A stretch of DNA of 64,000 nucleotides from Hyposmocoma kahamanoa (GCF_003589595.1 NW_020653900.1:3311838-3375837), one strand, 5' to 3'. Shown: positions 44,670-55,916, counted from the stretch's first letter. The notes: generated by a model from the sequence alone, not told the origin. A program made the numbers and translations.

Positions 44670-44898
44670 TTAACTGCCTCCGTAGCCGAACGGTTACCAT
44701 ACCGGACTGCCACGCAGAGGTCCCCGGGTTCGATTCCCGGGCCGGGAGAAATATTTGTATGGCCTACATTTATTTCTCTCGTGAGTTTGGGTGTAATTTG
44801 TGGTTGTCTATGTGTGTGTCCATGGCACCCGCGACACAGGGTTTCCCTAGTGCGGGGCTATGTTGAGTGTGTGCGTTATTATTATTATTATTATTATT
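44670..44898 (+). mobile_element. SINE-A copy, near complete
   Basis: Intact boxes (TAGCCGAACGG, GGTTCGATTCCC), full body, and an (ATT)n tail of about eight units. One of the youngest-looking copies. Confidence 0.9.
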
Positions 44899-44964
44899 TT
44901 AAATTTATTGATAATCAACTTTTTGAAAATGCAAACGCGTATGCCATGAATATCAATGCTATTA

Positions 44965-45183
44965 TTTTGTTGTTATATTACGCGATTATTCCGGCTTTGT
45001 GAACCGGTTTTGATGATCTTTTTTGTTGGAAAGGGGGTACCTCAGTATTGGTCCCTTGTAAATATGAAAAAAGTGACTCTGGATGGCAGACTAGTGAATG
45101 AATCCGGTTTCGCGCCCTTTCCCGTAACCGACTTTTTACTTTATGTATGTGCACATATGAGCAAAGTTTTAAGTCGGTTAAAA
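44965..45183. repeat. AACCGAC repeat, right part
   Basis: TTACGCGATTATTCCGGC, TGGAAAGGGGGTACCTC and the final AAGTCGGTTAAAAA. Confidence 0.6.
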
Positions 45184-45368
45184 ATTACTTTTTATTATCG
45201 GCTGTAGATACATTGTTGAAATATTTGAGCCACTTAATATTTGACATAGTTCTAAATCTTACCAACAAACATTAATTTTTTTAGGTTTATTCTATGGTTT
45301 GGAATGAAATTTTTTTATTATGTCGTTGTGATATGTTTTTTCGCAAACGGAGGTGGAGCCCTACAAGT

Positions 45369-45473
45369 GGGCTAGCACGATAAGGCACGACTTGTGCGAG
45401 AGCGACATAAAGTGCGAGATTAGCTGTATGTCGCGTTTTATGTCGCGCTAGTCGCGCCCTATCGTGCTAGCCC
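45369..45473. mobile_element. Small foldback, 105 bp
   Basis: GGGCTAGCACGATAAGG and CCCTATCGTGCTAGCCC are inverted. The inner GCGACATAAA / TTTATGTCGC also pairs. Confidence 0.6.
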
Positions 45474-46019
45474 TACTGGTGTCTCAAACATAGGATCAAT
45501 TTTAACTAGTCCGAGCACCAGTCTTCCACATTCAAATAGTTACATTTCTTTGCCATATTGTGAGATTCAAGTGTAAATCTGGAATTAATAAACAAATTAT
45601 TACTTTTTTATCGGATTTAAAATAAAGTAAATTAAATTTGTTTTTACAATTTTTTTTTGTTTAATGCCCGTAATGTATCGATCTCCTAGGGCTCAATTTT
45701 CATTACCGCGGGACGGCATTACAGGGAATTTTTGTAACAAGTTTGTACATAACGTAATGATAATAATGAACTTGAACTTTCTTCATTTGCGTAATTAACT
45801 TTATCTACGAACTAGATACGATGCGATAGGTGTGATTCCCGAGACAGTCCAAAAAGTCTTCGGAAGACGCGCGATCTATTTTTTGTCTCGTATCTAGTTT
45901 GTACGTTACATATTATGGCTACAAAAAATATTTTCTATTCAGTTCCGCGGCAATGTAAACTGAGACTAAGGCTTCGATATATTCAGTTATTTAAAATTGC
46001 ATTATCACCCATCGTAAAC
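45474..46019. other. Unassigned; local inverted words
   Basis: ACGAACTAGATACGA near 45805 and TCGTATCTAGTTTGT near 45887 are inverted, suggesting another decayed foldback. Confidence 0.3.
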
Positions 46020-46236
46020 AATTAACGCAACACACTCATACTACGGAAACCTTACAAGGTTACCCCGCGATACATCGCGGGTGCCATGGACACATAAGTA
46101 GACAACCACAAATTACACCCAAACTTACGAGAGCAATAAATGTAGGCCATACACATATTCCTCTCGGCCTAGGAATTGAACCCAGGATCTCTGCGTGGCA
46201 GTCCAGCATGGTAACCGTTCGACCACAGAGGCAGTT
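46020..46236 (-). mobile_element. SINE-A copy
   Basis: Minus-strand body with a small local duplication around CGCGATACATCGCGGGTG. Head GTGGTCGAACGGTT. Confidence 0.8.
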
Positions 46237-46444
46237 TAAAATTCAACCAATAAAGCGGAAACGTCATTACGTTAAAATGGTTCCGTTATACATGACAGTT
46301 CGGTTTCGATCGATAAGACTTGTCAAAAATAAGAAACTTTATCTTTATTTTTATCATCAGTACAATTTAAACAATCGAGCCCCTACTATGAGTGACAGTT
46401 GTCATTTATTAGTGTGGAGCTGATTAGTCACTAGTCAGTTTCGA

Positions 46445-47330
46445 CATTGAATGATCTGACTTATATTCTATCCACTCAACTTGTGCATTCGGCTTTACGG
46501 CATGTAGTCGAATTTGAACCTGATGTAGAGTTGAGCGTGCTGTTTGTAGGCTGTGTGTTGCATTTAATTGTTCTATGTTACACGTATGTTATACGTTGTA
46601 TGTTCTGGGTAGTGTTTTTTTATATAATACCAAGTGACGGGAGGAACAAGTCGTGCGCCTGTTGGGAAGTGACACGCCTATCCATAACAGTTGCAGTGCC
46701 ATTCAGAGTTTTAAATAGAAAAGATCTTATTGGCACTGACACTGCGCACATCAACCTGAGACATAAGTTGACAAGCCCCATGTGCCTGTAATTTCACCAG
46801 CACCCTTTACCCTTCAAAACTGGAACGCAGTTATGCTCACATTACTGCTTGGCGGCAGAAATAGGTAAGGTGGTAGTACTTTCACAGTGACAAAATCTGT
46901 CTTTCTAATTAGCGTTCTTAATATGGCTGCATCCTCTCTAAGACATTTATATTTAGGAAGTCGCGTAGGAGTTCTACGAGTGCTTTTATATTTATCTAAG
47001 TTATGTTTGCTTGCGTTCTCTGAGACTATTCATTATGTCAACAACCTTGCCGCATTGTTCGCGTGTCACTCCAGCCCATTCATGCTATATTACGATAACT
47101 GTCTCCATTACTAGTTGTACCTACATTGTGGAATGTATAGTGTTTGAAAAATATAGAGATATATCTTCAGATGTATATATGCCATTTGTTTTCTTCTTAG
47201 TGCATTTTCTCTTAACAATCGCGATCGTTTTAAGTACACTTGGGTGCAAAGAACCTAAGCCACAGCTTTTACGTTTGATCGTGATAATCACATCTATACA
47301 AAAAAATATAACCAGCATCAGAGGTAAAAA
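46445..47330 (+). pseudogene. Unrecognised hydrophobic reading frames, interrupted by R330
   Basis: Before R330 a frame reads DVELSVLFVGCVLHLIVLCY. After it come RVGVLRVLLYLSKLCLLAF in one frame and, shifted, FVFFLVHFLLTIAIVLSTLG followed by CKEPKP. Several segments look membrane-spanning. The pattern faintly recalls the N-terminal membrane domain of ABCC transporters, but I cannot identify a family. A frame change is needed near 47080. It may be a decayed host exon or gene, an undetected transposon part, or chance. Confidence 0.18.
46615..46884 (+). repeat. R330 copy
   Basis: From ATACCAAGTGACGGGAGGAA to GGTAAGGTGGTAGTACTTTC. The last 25 bp are missing. Confidence 0.8.
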
Positions 47331-47698
47331 TCAGTTGAAGATTTTTTATTCATGTTCTTGTAAAGTATTTCTTTTTGCAAACCAAAATAAAATTAAGTTT
47401 TTGAAAGATATGAAGTTGATGATATAGAAACATAATATCATGAATAGAAAATGAACCGGAATAAATAATTACTTTCTTCATTAAGTCATGAATTTAAATT
47501 ATAAATTTGAAAATTAAAGTAACTTTATGTTTCATTGTACTAAATTATTGAACATAACTAAAGGTGTAAAGTGGTATTTGTCGTGCCAACTTTCGTAAGT
47601 GCGTTAGATACATTGTGACGCCTGAGTGGTGCCGTTGCGTTGTATTACTTACATGTAAATTTATGTTACATGCCATCGGATAAGGGGCTAGCAAACGA

Positions 47699-47815
47699 AG
47701 CGTCTTTCGAGCACCAGCGTCTTGCCAACGCACGCACAGCATCGACACGTCGTTGTACCGACTTATACTGTGGCCGCTGTACGTGTTGGCAAAACGCTAA
47801 CGCTCAAAAGACGCT
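47699..47815. mobile_element. Foldback, 117 bp
   Basis: The arms AGCGTCTTTCGAGCACCAGC and GCTAACGCTCAAAAGACGCT are inverted with few mismatches. The right arm includes TTGGCAAAACG, pairing with CGTCTTGCCAA. GC-rich against its surroundings. Confidence 0.6.
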
Positions 47816-47973
47816 AGTCTGAGGGGTCTCTTAGTACGTTGAAATCATGGCGTTGCGACGACGCAACACACCGGCTGCGCTAGTATGGCATCGCTGATTA
47901 AGGTCGAATAGTTTAGCCGAAAATTCGACTTTTCGGTTAGTGGTCCAACATACTAGTAAATAGTGATACATTG

Positions 47974-48515
47974 TCAAGAATACAAGAATACAAGATATTT
48001 ATTCGCTGAAAAATGTAGTTTACAATGGTGTTATAGTATATTATTAGATCGTACATTTCACCAAAACTTGGCATGCGAATATTTTACACAATTCTTATTT
48101 CAATCACGCACAGTGGTTAAATTTTACATTTTATGTTATCTATTAAAAAATCATTTATATTGTAGTAGCATTGTGTAACTAACAAATTATGTAATTTTAT
48201 TTTAAATTGCCTACAATTTAGTTCTTTAACTGCATCTGGTATTTTATTAAATAATTTAGGTGCCAATATAAACATCGTTCTATTGTAAAATTCCAAGGTG
48301 GGGCGTTGTTTTGGACGTATTTCTATTTTGTTCCTTGTTTTCCTGGGATGTCTGGTTTTCACTAGATTAAAGTTGCCTGGATTTTGTTTTATATAAACAC
48401 AGGCCTCGTAAATATACATAGATGGTAGGGTTAAAATCTTTAGTTTTCTAAAATAGGGTACACAGCTTTCTCGCTGGCCCACACCAAACACAATTTGCGC
48501 TGAAGATAATATACA
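47974..48515 (-). pseudogene. LINE 3' portion, CR1/Jockey-type
   Basis: The minus frame reads YFRKLKILTLPSMYIYEACV, RTMFILAPKLFNKIPDAVKE and FKIKLHNLLV. These are diagnostic C-terminal blocks (LTLP-x-x-YIYE, then L-x-N-x-I-P, then F-K-x-x-L). About 120 codons are open. The 3' UTR ends in AATAAATATCTTGTATTC with a TTGTATTC tail. Related to 38056-38890. Confidence 0.8.
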
Positions 48516-48544
48516 ATTTATTTACGAAACTGTAGCATTGTTTT

Positions 48545-48714
48545 ACTAGCAGTAGGCTCTTTGTGAAAGATTTCGTCCAGGGAAGTACTGCCACCTTACC
48601 TATGTATGCTGCCAAACAGTAATGTGAGCATTTCTGCGTTCCGGTTTTGAAGGATAAGGGTACTGGTGAAATCACAGGCACATGGGACTTGTTCACTTAT
48701 ACCTCAAGGTGACG
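48545..48714 (-). repeat. R330 part, head-to-head with next
   Basis: Minus-strand part from GTAGGCTCTTTGTGAAAGAT to CTTATACCTCAAGGTGACG. It abuts an oppositely oriented copy with no spacer. Confidence 0.75.
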
Positions 48715-49003
48715 TAATATTAAGTGACGAGACGAGCAAGTCGTGCGCCTGATGGTAAGCTATACGCTTGTCGATGACAGATGCAGTGCCACTCAGAGCT
48801 TTAAATCGCAACCATCTGAGGGGCACTGCCATTGCGCCCGTCACCCCGAGACATAAGTTGACAAGTCTCATGGATCTGTAATTTCACCAGCACTCGTACC
48901 CTTCGAAACCGGAACACAGTAATGCTGACATTACTGCTTGACGGCAGAAATGGGTGAGGTGGCAGTACTTCCCTGGACGAACTCTTTCACATGGAGCTAT
49001 ACA
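48715..49003 (+). repeat. R330 copy, full length
   Basis: From AATATTAAGTGACGAGACGA to CACATGGAGCTATACAG, with both hairpins present. Confidence 0.8.
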
Positions 49004-49639
49004 GATGATTTTGTTGTGAGTTGATTTATTGTCTGAGAGATGCAGAATATTGTTTTTAGTATTATTGTTAAATCGTCAGTTACAGCCATCTTAAGTCCCA
49101 AGACTTTTAAGGAGAGTACTCATAATCAGCACACGATTCAATTACCATCAGAAGAGGTACAAACACTTTACATTACAATCATGTCATGTGATACTACGTA
49201 GTTACGTCAGTAGTGAATTGTTTCTTGTAATACTACATGTTTCCTGATGAGATACCATATTGTTTACAAGACTGCTGAGTGTCTTTTGAAAACAAAACTG
49301 TATGGGAAATTATTTTTTTTCAAGCCGTATAGAGAATTCAAATTTGGTTTTGCAATTGGAATTTGGAATTTGCAATTTGGAATTGCAATTTATTTGGTTT
49401 TAAATTAATACCATATTAATACCGATAAATTTGAGTTTGGCAAAAAGTCATCTTGGCATGAAAAAAGAACTTGTGCGGTCGGTGACCTGTCATGGCGTTA
49501 TCAAGTGAAGTGCTTACAAATTCATTTTATCAAGTCCGTCCTATCGTGATAATATCAGAAATTGTGCTCCTTGTATGATAGTTATCATCTGAATAGTAAT
49601 AAGTATCTTATCAATGCCTCTACAGCTATGCAGTTTTTA
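49004..49639. other. No supported feature
   Basis: Includes a short run of AATTTGGAATTTGCAATTTG-type repeats at 49330-49400. Otherwise unassigned. Confidence 0.3.
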
Positions 49640-49812
49640 CAATGCTCACGCTGATAATCCAGCACTAGAGAAACTCAGTGTCGCGAGTGCCATGGACACA
49701 CACATAAAACACCACAAATTACACCCAAACTCACGAGAGAAATGAATGTAGGCCATATAAATATTTCTCCCGGCGCGGGAATCGAACCCGGTACCTCTGA
49801 GTGGCAGTTTGT
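49640..49812 (-). mobile_element. SINE-A copy, head truncated
   Basis: Minus-strand body and B-box-like GGTTCGATTCCCG. The A-box region is lost after CTCTGAGTGGCAGTTT. Confidence 0.75.
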
Positions 49813-50274
49813 ACGAGTTGCAATGCCATGAAAAAAAATGTCTAAGGCCACAAATTGGATATATCCAACACAAGACGTGTGAAAGGGTTTTGTACCTTTA
49901 GCATTTGCGAGGTTTGTGTTTGGGTGAAATAAATATATTATATGCTAAAAATTGCATGATGAAATATACTTTTGACATTCACTTTCGTTTCATTATCGCT
50001 GAGAAACTAATATTTCTATTGTCAGACAACCATGTGCAACATTTGTACCTACAGATTTTTTGGCTTTAAGGGATCTACGAGTACATTGGTTCAAATTTTC
50101 ACGTCATTATTTGATTGTAAAAATAGGGGCTAATTGCGTATAAATACATATATTTTATTTATCTCAACGTTTCGAAAGTGTTGCAACATCCATGTTCTCG
50201 AAGTGACTGAAGAGACGGATGTCCAACATCTTCTAGCCGTGCAAGTTTTGAACGTGGTCTTCATTATTTATTTG

Positions 50275-50540
50275 TGCACTTGTTTATTTGTGACGTTAAT
50301 CCAACATTTCGGGCTTTTTACAAGTTCATGTTCACAGTTGACAGTTAGTGCAGCGGTAGAGCTCTACTAAGTCCGTACTAGACGAACTAGTTCATGTCGG
50401 TCAGTGTCGGGAATATATTATAATATTACAAGTATACAAGCCTAACCTATGGTATGGAACGTTATGAAGAGCCCAAAACGTTAGTTAGTTTGATAAAAGC
50501 AAATATACCCGATTTAGGTCTAAAAAAACAGTTTAATATC
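50275..50540. repeat. Penelope-associated inverted pair
   Basis: The left arm TCCAACATTTCGGGCTTTTT (minus sense) and the right arm AGAGCCCAAAACGTTAGTTA face each other about 190 bp apart, the plan seen at 21899-22090. A scrap of the R330 end (GTAGAGCTCTACT) lies between. Confidence 0.4.
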
Positions 50541-50827
50541 CAAAACACTGTACCCCTATTCTCTCTATTAATAAATCTATCTGATTTTACTGATGTTATT
50601 TGATTAATAAATATCACTTGAGTGGGAATCAATGATTGATTAGCGAAAATCGGAATAGCAGAGTATATTGACCTAAACTTCAAGTGATATGCATAGAGTG
50701 ATTAATACCTCCCTATCGGTTCACGGAATTATTTTATTGTATTTTGTGTTATATTTTTGACGTAGGTATAACTCGCATTTAATTTGCTAAGGTAGTGTAT
50801 TGTTGTTGGACGGGGATGCACGAAAGT

Positions 50828-51078
50828 AGCACCGTGGGCAACAATCGGGTAGCACCTTACCCCAATTAATACATTGCTCTGATCCCAAAATAAGTAGCCA
50901 AAACACTTGTGTTATGGAAATCGGAAACAACGACGGTACCACAAACACCCAGATCCGAGACAATATAGAAAAGTTAGTTTACACAGGCTCGGCCGGGAAT
51001 CGCACCCGTGATATCAGAGATGGCGACAAAATGAAAACCGGTGTGCAATCCACTTGACCACTGAGGTCATCAAAATCA
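50828..51078 (-). mobile_element. SINE-D copy, near complete
   Basis: The minus strand begins TGACCTCAGTGGTCAAGTGG (A-box region) and holds GGTGCGATTCCCG (B-box-like). The body reads TATTGTCTCGGATCTGGGTG, CCATAACACAAGTG and TTTGGGATCAGAGCAATG. Confidence 0.7.
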
Positions 51079-51512
51079 TTTCACCACGATGACAGGCGTG
51101 AGGCATTATTATACCGTATGACATCAATACGATGAGAAGAAAAAAAAGGGTAGTGTATTGAGAAGAAAATTTTAGTAATATATCCATTATTTTAGAGAAG
51201 GAAAGTTTCAACAAAACCCGTTTTATTTATAGGGCACACATTTCAACCACACACATATCATTTTTTTTATTAATAGGAACACTAAAATATGAAACAAATG
51301 AACTGTTTGTTTTATATTATTTGTGGGGTATACAGCTAAGTAAATAGTTACATACCAATTAAAGCATCCACATAGTTGTATATAAAAAAATACTCAAATG
51401 AATGCACGTACGAGAATACAACAATTGCTATATCATGAGTCATCCGGTAAGAAGTTATGAGGTAGTCATATATAATTATTATGTTCTTAACGCTACTGCA
51501 GAAGATTGTTTT

Positions 51513-51742
51513 ATGAAACCAAGTGACGGAACGAACAAGTCGTGCGCCTGATGGTAAGCGACATGCCTGTTCATAACAGTTGCAGTGCCTCTCAGGCAGC
51601 AGTGGCTCTAAATTGTAAAGACCTGACGAGCATTTCGAGGTAATTCCACCAGTATCCTTCAAAACTAGAACAATGTTCACATTAAAGTAAGGTGGCATTA
51701 CTTCCCTGGACGTACAGTTTCACAAGGAGCTCCACTGCTTCT
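51513..51742 (+). repeat. R330 copy, internally shortened
   Basis: From AAACCAAGTGACGGAACGAA to CACAAGGAGCTCCACTGCTT. Lacks part of the middle. Confidence 0.75.
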
Positions 51743-51949
51743 AAAAAGGTCGATGCGACCGTCATCATTATGTTATATTAAATCCTAAAAATACCACGAC
51801 TAAGTGGAGCATCGAGCAACCCAGAATCGACCCAAGAAAACATTAAAAAGATCCATATCACAGATCATTCCATTTATAATAAAATTCATTATAAAAAAAA
51901 TTATAAACTATTCATTCACTGTTTAAGGGAAGGTCAGGGAGCTCATGTG

Positions 51950-52320
51950 CACACTTACTGAAGTAAATTCTGTACAAAACCGACAGATAGGCTTACTATC
52001 CATAGATATACTACCTGTCGAGATAGGATGACTTCGCGATGGTAAGCTAAACTATGAAATTTAGATTGGAGCTTATCGTGGCCAATAAGTCTCCTCCAAC
52101 AGAGTCAAGTGCCTCTAGTTGATATTTCGGTGAGCCATCTTACAAGTGACTGCAATATTCCATGCAAGATCCAATTTGTGCTTTGTACACAGTTAAAAGC
52201 TGTCTAGGCGTGAAATATCGCTTCACCTTATTAAGGATGCCCAAAATTACATTGTATTCTCAACTTTTGCTTACGAAATTTCGTAATTCGAATTCTCAAT
52301 ACAATCTTAATGAATGTATA
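51950..52320 (-). pseudogene. LINE reverse-transcriptase thumb-region remnant
   Basis: The minus strand reads ILNKVKRYFTPRQLLTVYKA, then QIGSCMEYCSHL, then (frame-shifted) YQLEALDSVG. This is the post-catalytic block of Jockey/R1-like LINEs, pattern YF-x-P-x-x-LL-x-x-YKAQ-x(4)-MEYC-x-HLW. Stops and frame changes show decay. Possibly the same type as 9740-10063. Confidence 0.7.
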
Positions 52321-52635
52321 ATTTTGAAAACAAGCCAGAAAGCATGATACAGTGCAGGTGCTCACATGTATACACTCTACGTCTATCACCTGTAGTTAAG
52401 GTAAATATACTCTGCTACGAGTCTGTTTATTTGCCATCGTTTTAGAGTTGTCAAAATGTTAGCTTATTAATACATATCACTCACATTAGCTGTCACTCAG
52501 GTCCTTAAGTTAGTCAAGATCCTTTTTTTATCTTAATCAATCCAAGTCTTGGTCCTTGGGACGGTATCATTCAAAGTCAAGGGCAAATAATCATGTATTC
52601 CATAGGTAAATTGTTTACACTTGAAAACGACATTT

Positions 52636-52720
52636 TTAAGCTACTGCTCGGACACTACGCTGACCTCCCTGAGAAGAACGAGCAAGAAACTTTAGGGATT
52701 GCTCTTTTCAAATAACTGAA
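52636..52720 (-). mobile_element. LINE 3' UTR fragment
   Basis: The minus strand GCTCGTTCTTCTCAGGGAGG and CCGAGCAGTAG match 11089-11140 in the 3' UTR of the 10590-11218 LINE. Confidence 0.5.
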
Positions 52721-53021
52721 ATGCTATTATAGAACACATTTTGAATCATATTTGTGTGGAATCTAGACTCAAGTTGTCATTCCATACATCTTTATCTAAC
52801 ACGTAGTCTACAATTCTATAATATGACTTTTCAATGAAAATACTTTTAAAGTAAGTTTTAAACTTAGGAAATGGTAATCGTAATATATGCTCCGGAATCT
52901 TATTGTCATTTTATGGACATTCAAAATATTTGAGTAAATGCACTGTGATTCCACAGTCATGTCCAGTCTCCTTAAACTTTTTGAAACTTTTTCTCCTTAA
53001 ACATTTAAAATGATGAGGACT

Positions 53022-53078
53022 TTTTTATGATTAACAAGTGTTGGAATAAACAAGTTGTGCACCTGGTGGCAAGCATTA
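53022..53078 (+). repeat. R330 5' fragment
   Basis: AACAAGTGTTGGAATAAACA and GTGCACCTGGTGGCAAGCA. Cut off by the tail of a LINE. Confidence 0.6.
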
Positions 53079-53079
53079 G

Positions 53080-53290
53080 AAAGAAAGAAAGAAAGAAACA
53101 TTTATTCAGCAATATTAGCAATGGATCCAACTCAGCATATGTCACAGCTCGCTTCTGTAATGTTACTTTTCAGTTGGAACTACTTTAATAGGACGAGATG
53201 GTATCTAGTAATGTTAGTTAACACTAAAGAAATTCAACATATGTCTTAAAATTAAACTAAAACTAAGTAGGAAAATTACTAACCATAGGA
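53080..53290 (-). mobile_element. LINE 3' UTR with (GAAA)n tail
   Basis: The minus strand ends GAATAAATGTTTC then CTTT repeats (53082-53099). The UTR resembles 2590-2800. It interrupts an R330 copy. Confidence 0.6.
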
Positions 53291-53699
53291 GATTATTACA
53301 TAATTCGCTGCTTTTTCAAAACAGTATCATCCAAAATGTATTTTGACATATTCTAAGATTTCAGAAAATGCTACATGTGATTGTGATTTCACGATTTTCA
53401 TTGGTTAGATCACATGACAACATTGGGATGGCCTACGATTGGTAAAATTTTTTAAGCCTGACGAATTAGTTGCTTTTGAGCTAGGCCACTTTCTAGAAAA
53501 CTATCGAATATTGTATTGTTTTTATGAAATGAAATACTGCACTTGCTTGACCTATCATCATGCCTACTCATAATAGTGGTGCATGAAAGAAACATACCTG
53601 CACCACGCGTGGCATATCCTGGATTACAATCGGCGAGTATCTTACGCCGATGGCAAGCACTACTGTGTATGCCATCGATATGATAAGAATAAGACTCAC

Positions 53700-53838
53700 A
53701 CTTGCAGTGCCACTTAGAGCTTTAAATGGTAAAAATTTGAGCTCTGCTACTGCGCCCATCACTCTAAGACATAAAGTTGATAAGTGTCATGTGCCTGTAG
53801 TTGCCCAGCATTTTTACTCTTTAAAACCGAACGCCCTA
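53700..53838 (+). repeat. R330 fragment
   Basis: TGCAGTGCCACTTAGAGCTT, CACTCTAAGACATAAAG and CATGTGCCTGTAGTT; diverged. Confidence 0.6.
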
Positions 53839-54272
53839 ACACAGAAATGAGTGTGGTGGGTTTAACCACTTAATACCGGACTTAACGAGCTGTTTATTAA
53901 TATAGGCCTAAATGGACAGAGTATAGATATAAACTGACGTAACAAAAGACAAATACCGGTAAATATGCTAAATTATGGCTACCTCTGAAGAGTAAACATG
54001 AAAACAAAGTCTATGCGGGTGTTTTGTTCAGCAGTATCTTAGTCTTTCTGAACTTATCTTGAATAATTATGTGTAATAACAACAGAGATCCTCGGTAATG
54101 ATTTTATAATTGTTTGTAACATGTGTATTGTTTAATTTTTTTTCGAATTCATATTGAATATTTTTGTTTTTTTCTAAGTAACGAACAAGTTTTACTAATC
54201 GAGTTTATACTAAAATAAATATATACAAGATTTAGGTAGAAATAAAATAGTTTCGTTTAAGTAGTAAGGCTA
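53839..54272. other. No supported feature
   Basis: AT-rich, unassigned. Confidence 0.3.
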
Positions 54273-54626
54273 AGGGCGCGTTCCCAATACGTCATAACAT
54301 TGGACGACAGTCGCGTCTAGCCTGTTCCCACATCACGACTATCTGTCCTGACTGTGGTCGTGGACATTTATTTTATCGATGAACGACTGTCTAGCTGTTC
54401 CCACTAGATCGTGACGACAATTTATCAGTTCACGGCAGCCGCCTTGTCGTTTGTACGACATAATCGTTTGAAGCTGCGATTATCTGTCTTCAAATTTTTA
54501 TCGTGACGTTTTATTTAGCGTCAGACGACTTTCTGTTTGCTCTTACCATTGTCACGACGGTCTGTCGTCGTAACGTCAAAAAAGCCATGAACGAGAGCCA
54601 CGGTACTTTAAATAGGAACGCGCCCT
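54273..54626. mobile_element. Palindrome-rich MITE, copy 3, TA-flanked
   Basis: The ends AGGGCGCGTTCC and GGAACGCGCCCT are perfect 12-bp inverted copies with TA on each side. That fits a TA duplication of mariner-like type, though TA is weak evidence. The interior shares many blocks with copies 1 and 2. Confidence 0.75.
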
Positions 54627-54670
54627 TAGGTTATCGAATGTCATTACTCGCAAATTTTGTTCCATTTTGA

Positions 54671-54855
54671 TGACCTCGGTGATCCAACGGTTTGGTTTAT
54701 GGGTGTTGGATGTCCCGGGTTCCGCGGGACTTGACAGGACCCATTTGGGAAATGCACTCTTCTGGTCGGGGTGTTCTAGGTAGTGCATAAGAGTAAATTT
54801 AGTTTCTTACTCGTACAGGGACTTCGTAGTTTGAGATCAGGTACTTGGTGTGATT
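54671..54855 (+). mobile_element. SINE-C copy
   Basis: Head GACCTCGGTGATCCAACGGT. The B box is altered (CGGGTTCCGCGGG). Body CATTTGGGAAATGCACTCTT and GTAGTTTGAGATCAGG. Confidence 0.65.
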
Positions 54856-54865
54856 GACTTTTTTA

Positions 54866-55143
54866 AACCGCCTTTAAAAAAAGAAGGAGGTTCTTAATAC
54901 GATTTTTTTTGTATGCATGTTACGCGCTAACTCTATTTGTGAACTGATTTCGATGATTATTTTTTATTGGAAACAGGGTACTCCCTTTGAATTTGAGAAA
55001 AATATTCCACCTCTAAGGGTGGCAAACTACGGGATGAATCCGGTTTCGCGTACTTTCCGGTAACCGATTTAAATAAAACTTATCAAATAGGTATAGTTCC
55101 ACGACCTTTTGAGGTCGGTTTTTTTAGTATTCTGTACTGAGAT
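54866..55143. mobile_element. AACCGAC repeat
   Basis: AACCGCCTTTAAAAAAAGAA to TTTTGAGGTCGGTTTTTTTA, with GTTACGCGCTAACTC inside. Short but complete at both ends. Confidence 0.65.
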
Positions 55144-55147
55144 AATT

Positions 55148-55261
55148 ACGGTACCAAGTTACGGGATGACCAAATTGTGCGCCTGGTAGTAGGCGACACG
55201 CCTGTCCATAAGAGTTGAAGTGCTACTCAGAGCTTTAAATCGGAAAGATCTGAGTACCTTT
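55148..55261 (+). repeat. R330, left half of split copy
   Basis: From GGTACCAAGTTACGGGATGA to AAAGATCTGAG at 55251-55261. The rest of the element continues at 58302 after about 3 kb of inserted DNA. Confidence 0.75.
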
Positions 55262-55765
55262 ATCGTTTACGGTCCACTGAAAATCAGCGTCACAGTCTTT
55301 TCTCGGCGGTGACATTAGATGAGTTAGGTACTCTAATTGTGTTGAATATTTAATGTTTACTTTGTTGTTACCTGTTATTATCATGTCATTAACATTTTTA
55401 TTTTTGTTATTTTATTTTAAAATAAAATAAAATCACGTTTATTGTTTCCTTAAAGATTAAATTAAATTAATAACATAAATTGTGTGCATTAGTTCAAAGA
55501 AAACAAAGGGTGGTGGCTCAGCTTGTGCTGCTCGGCGTATGTCACTCCGAACAGCGCTGGTTTTCAGCCGCCCCCGTTCCCTGCGGTGTCACACGGGAAC
55601 CTTTAGGGTCCACGTCCACAAAATAGTTTAAGTACTTAAAACTTAGATGCCAATACAAACAACAGAAATGAAGCGCAAAAGAAATTGACAGTAAGAACAA
55701 TTGATTGAGCTTCCGCATTACAATTTCCTAATTCCTATCATTTTTGGTCTCTTGGTATATGTTTG

Positions 55766-55831
55766 TAAGTGTGAGTGTGTGTGACTGTGTGTGAGGTGTG
55801 TGAGGCTGTGTGTGTGTGTGTGTGTGTGTGT
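55766..55831. repeat. (TG)n repeat in LINE 3' UTR
   Basis: Imperfect TGTGTG run of about 65 bp. Confidence 0.9.
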
Positions 55832-55916
55832 TTATAACATGTAATATAATACAAAGTACCTATATAAAAGGGTTATCAAGCAACGGTTTACGTATATATA
55901 TATCCATATATTGATT

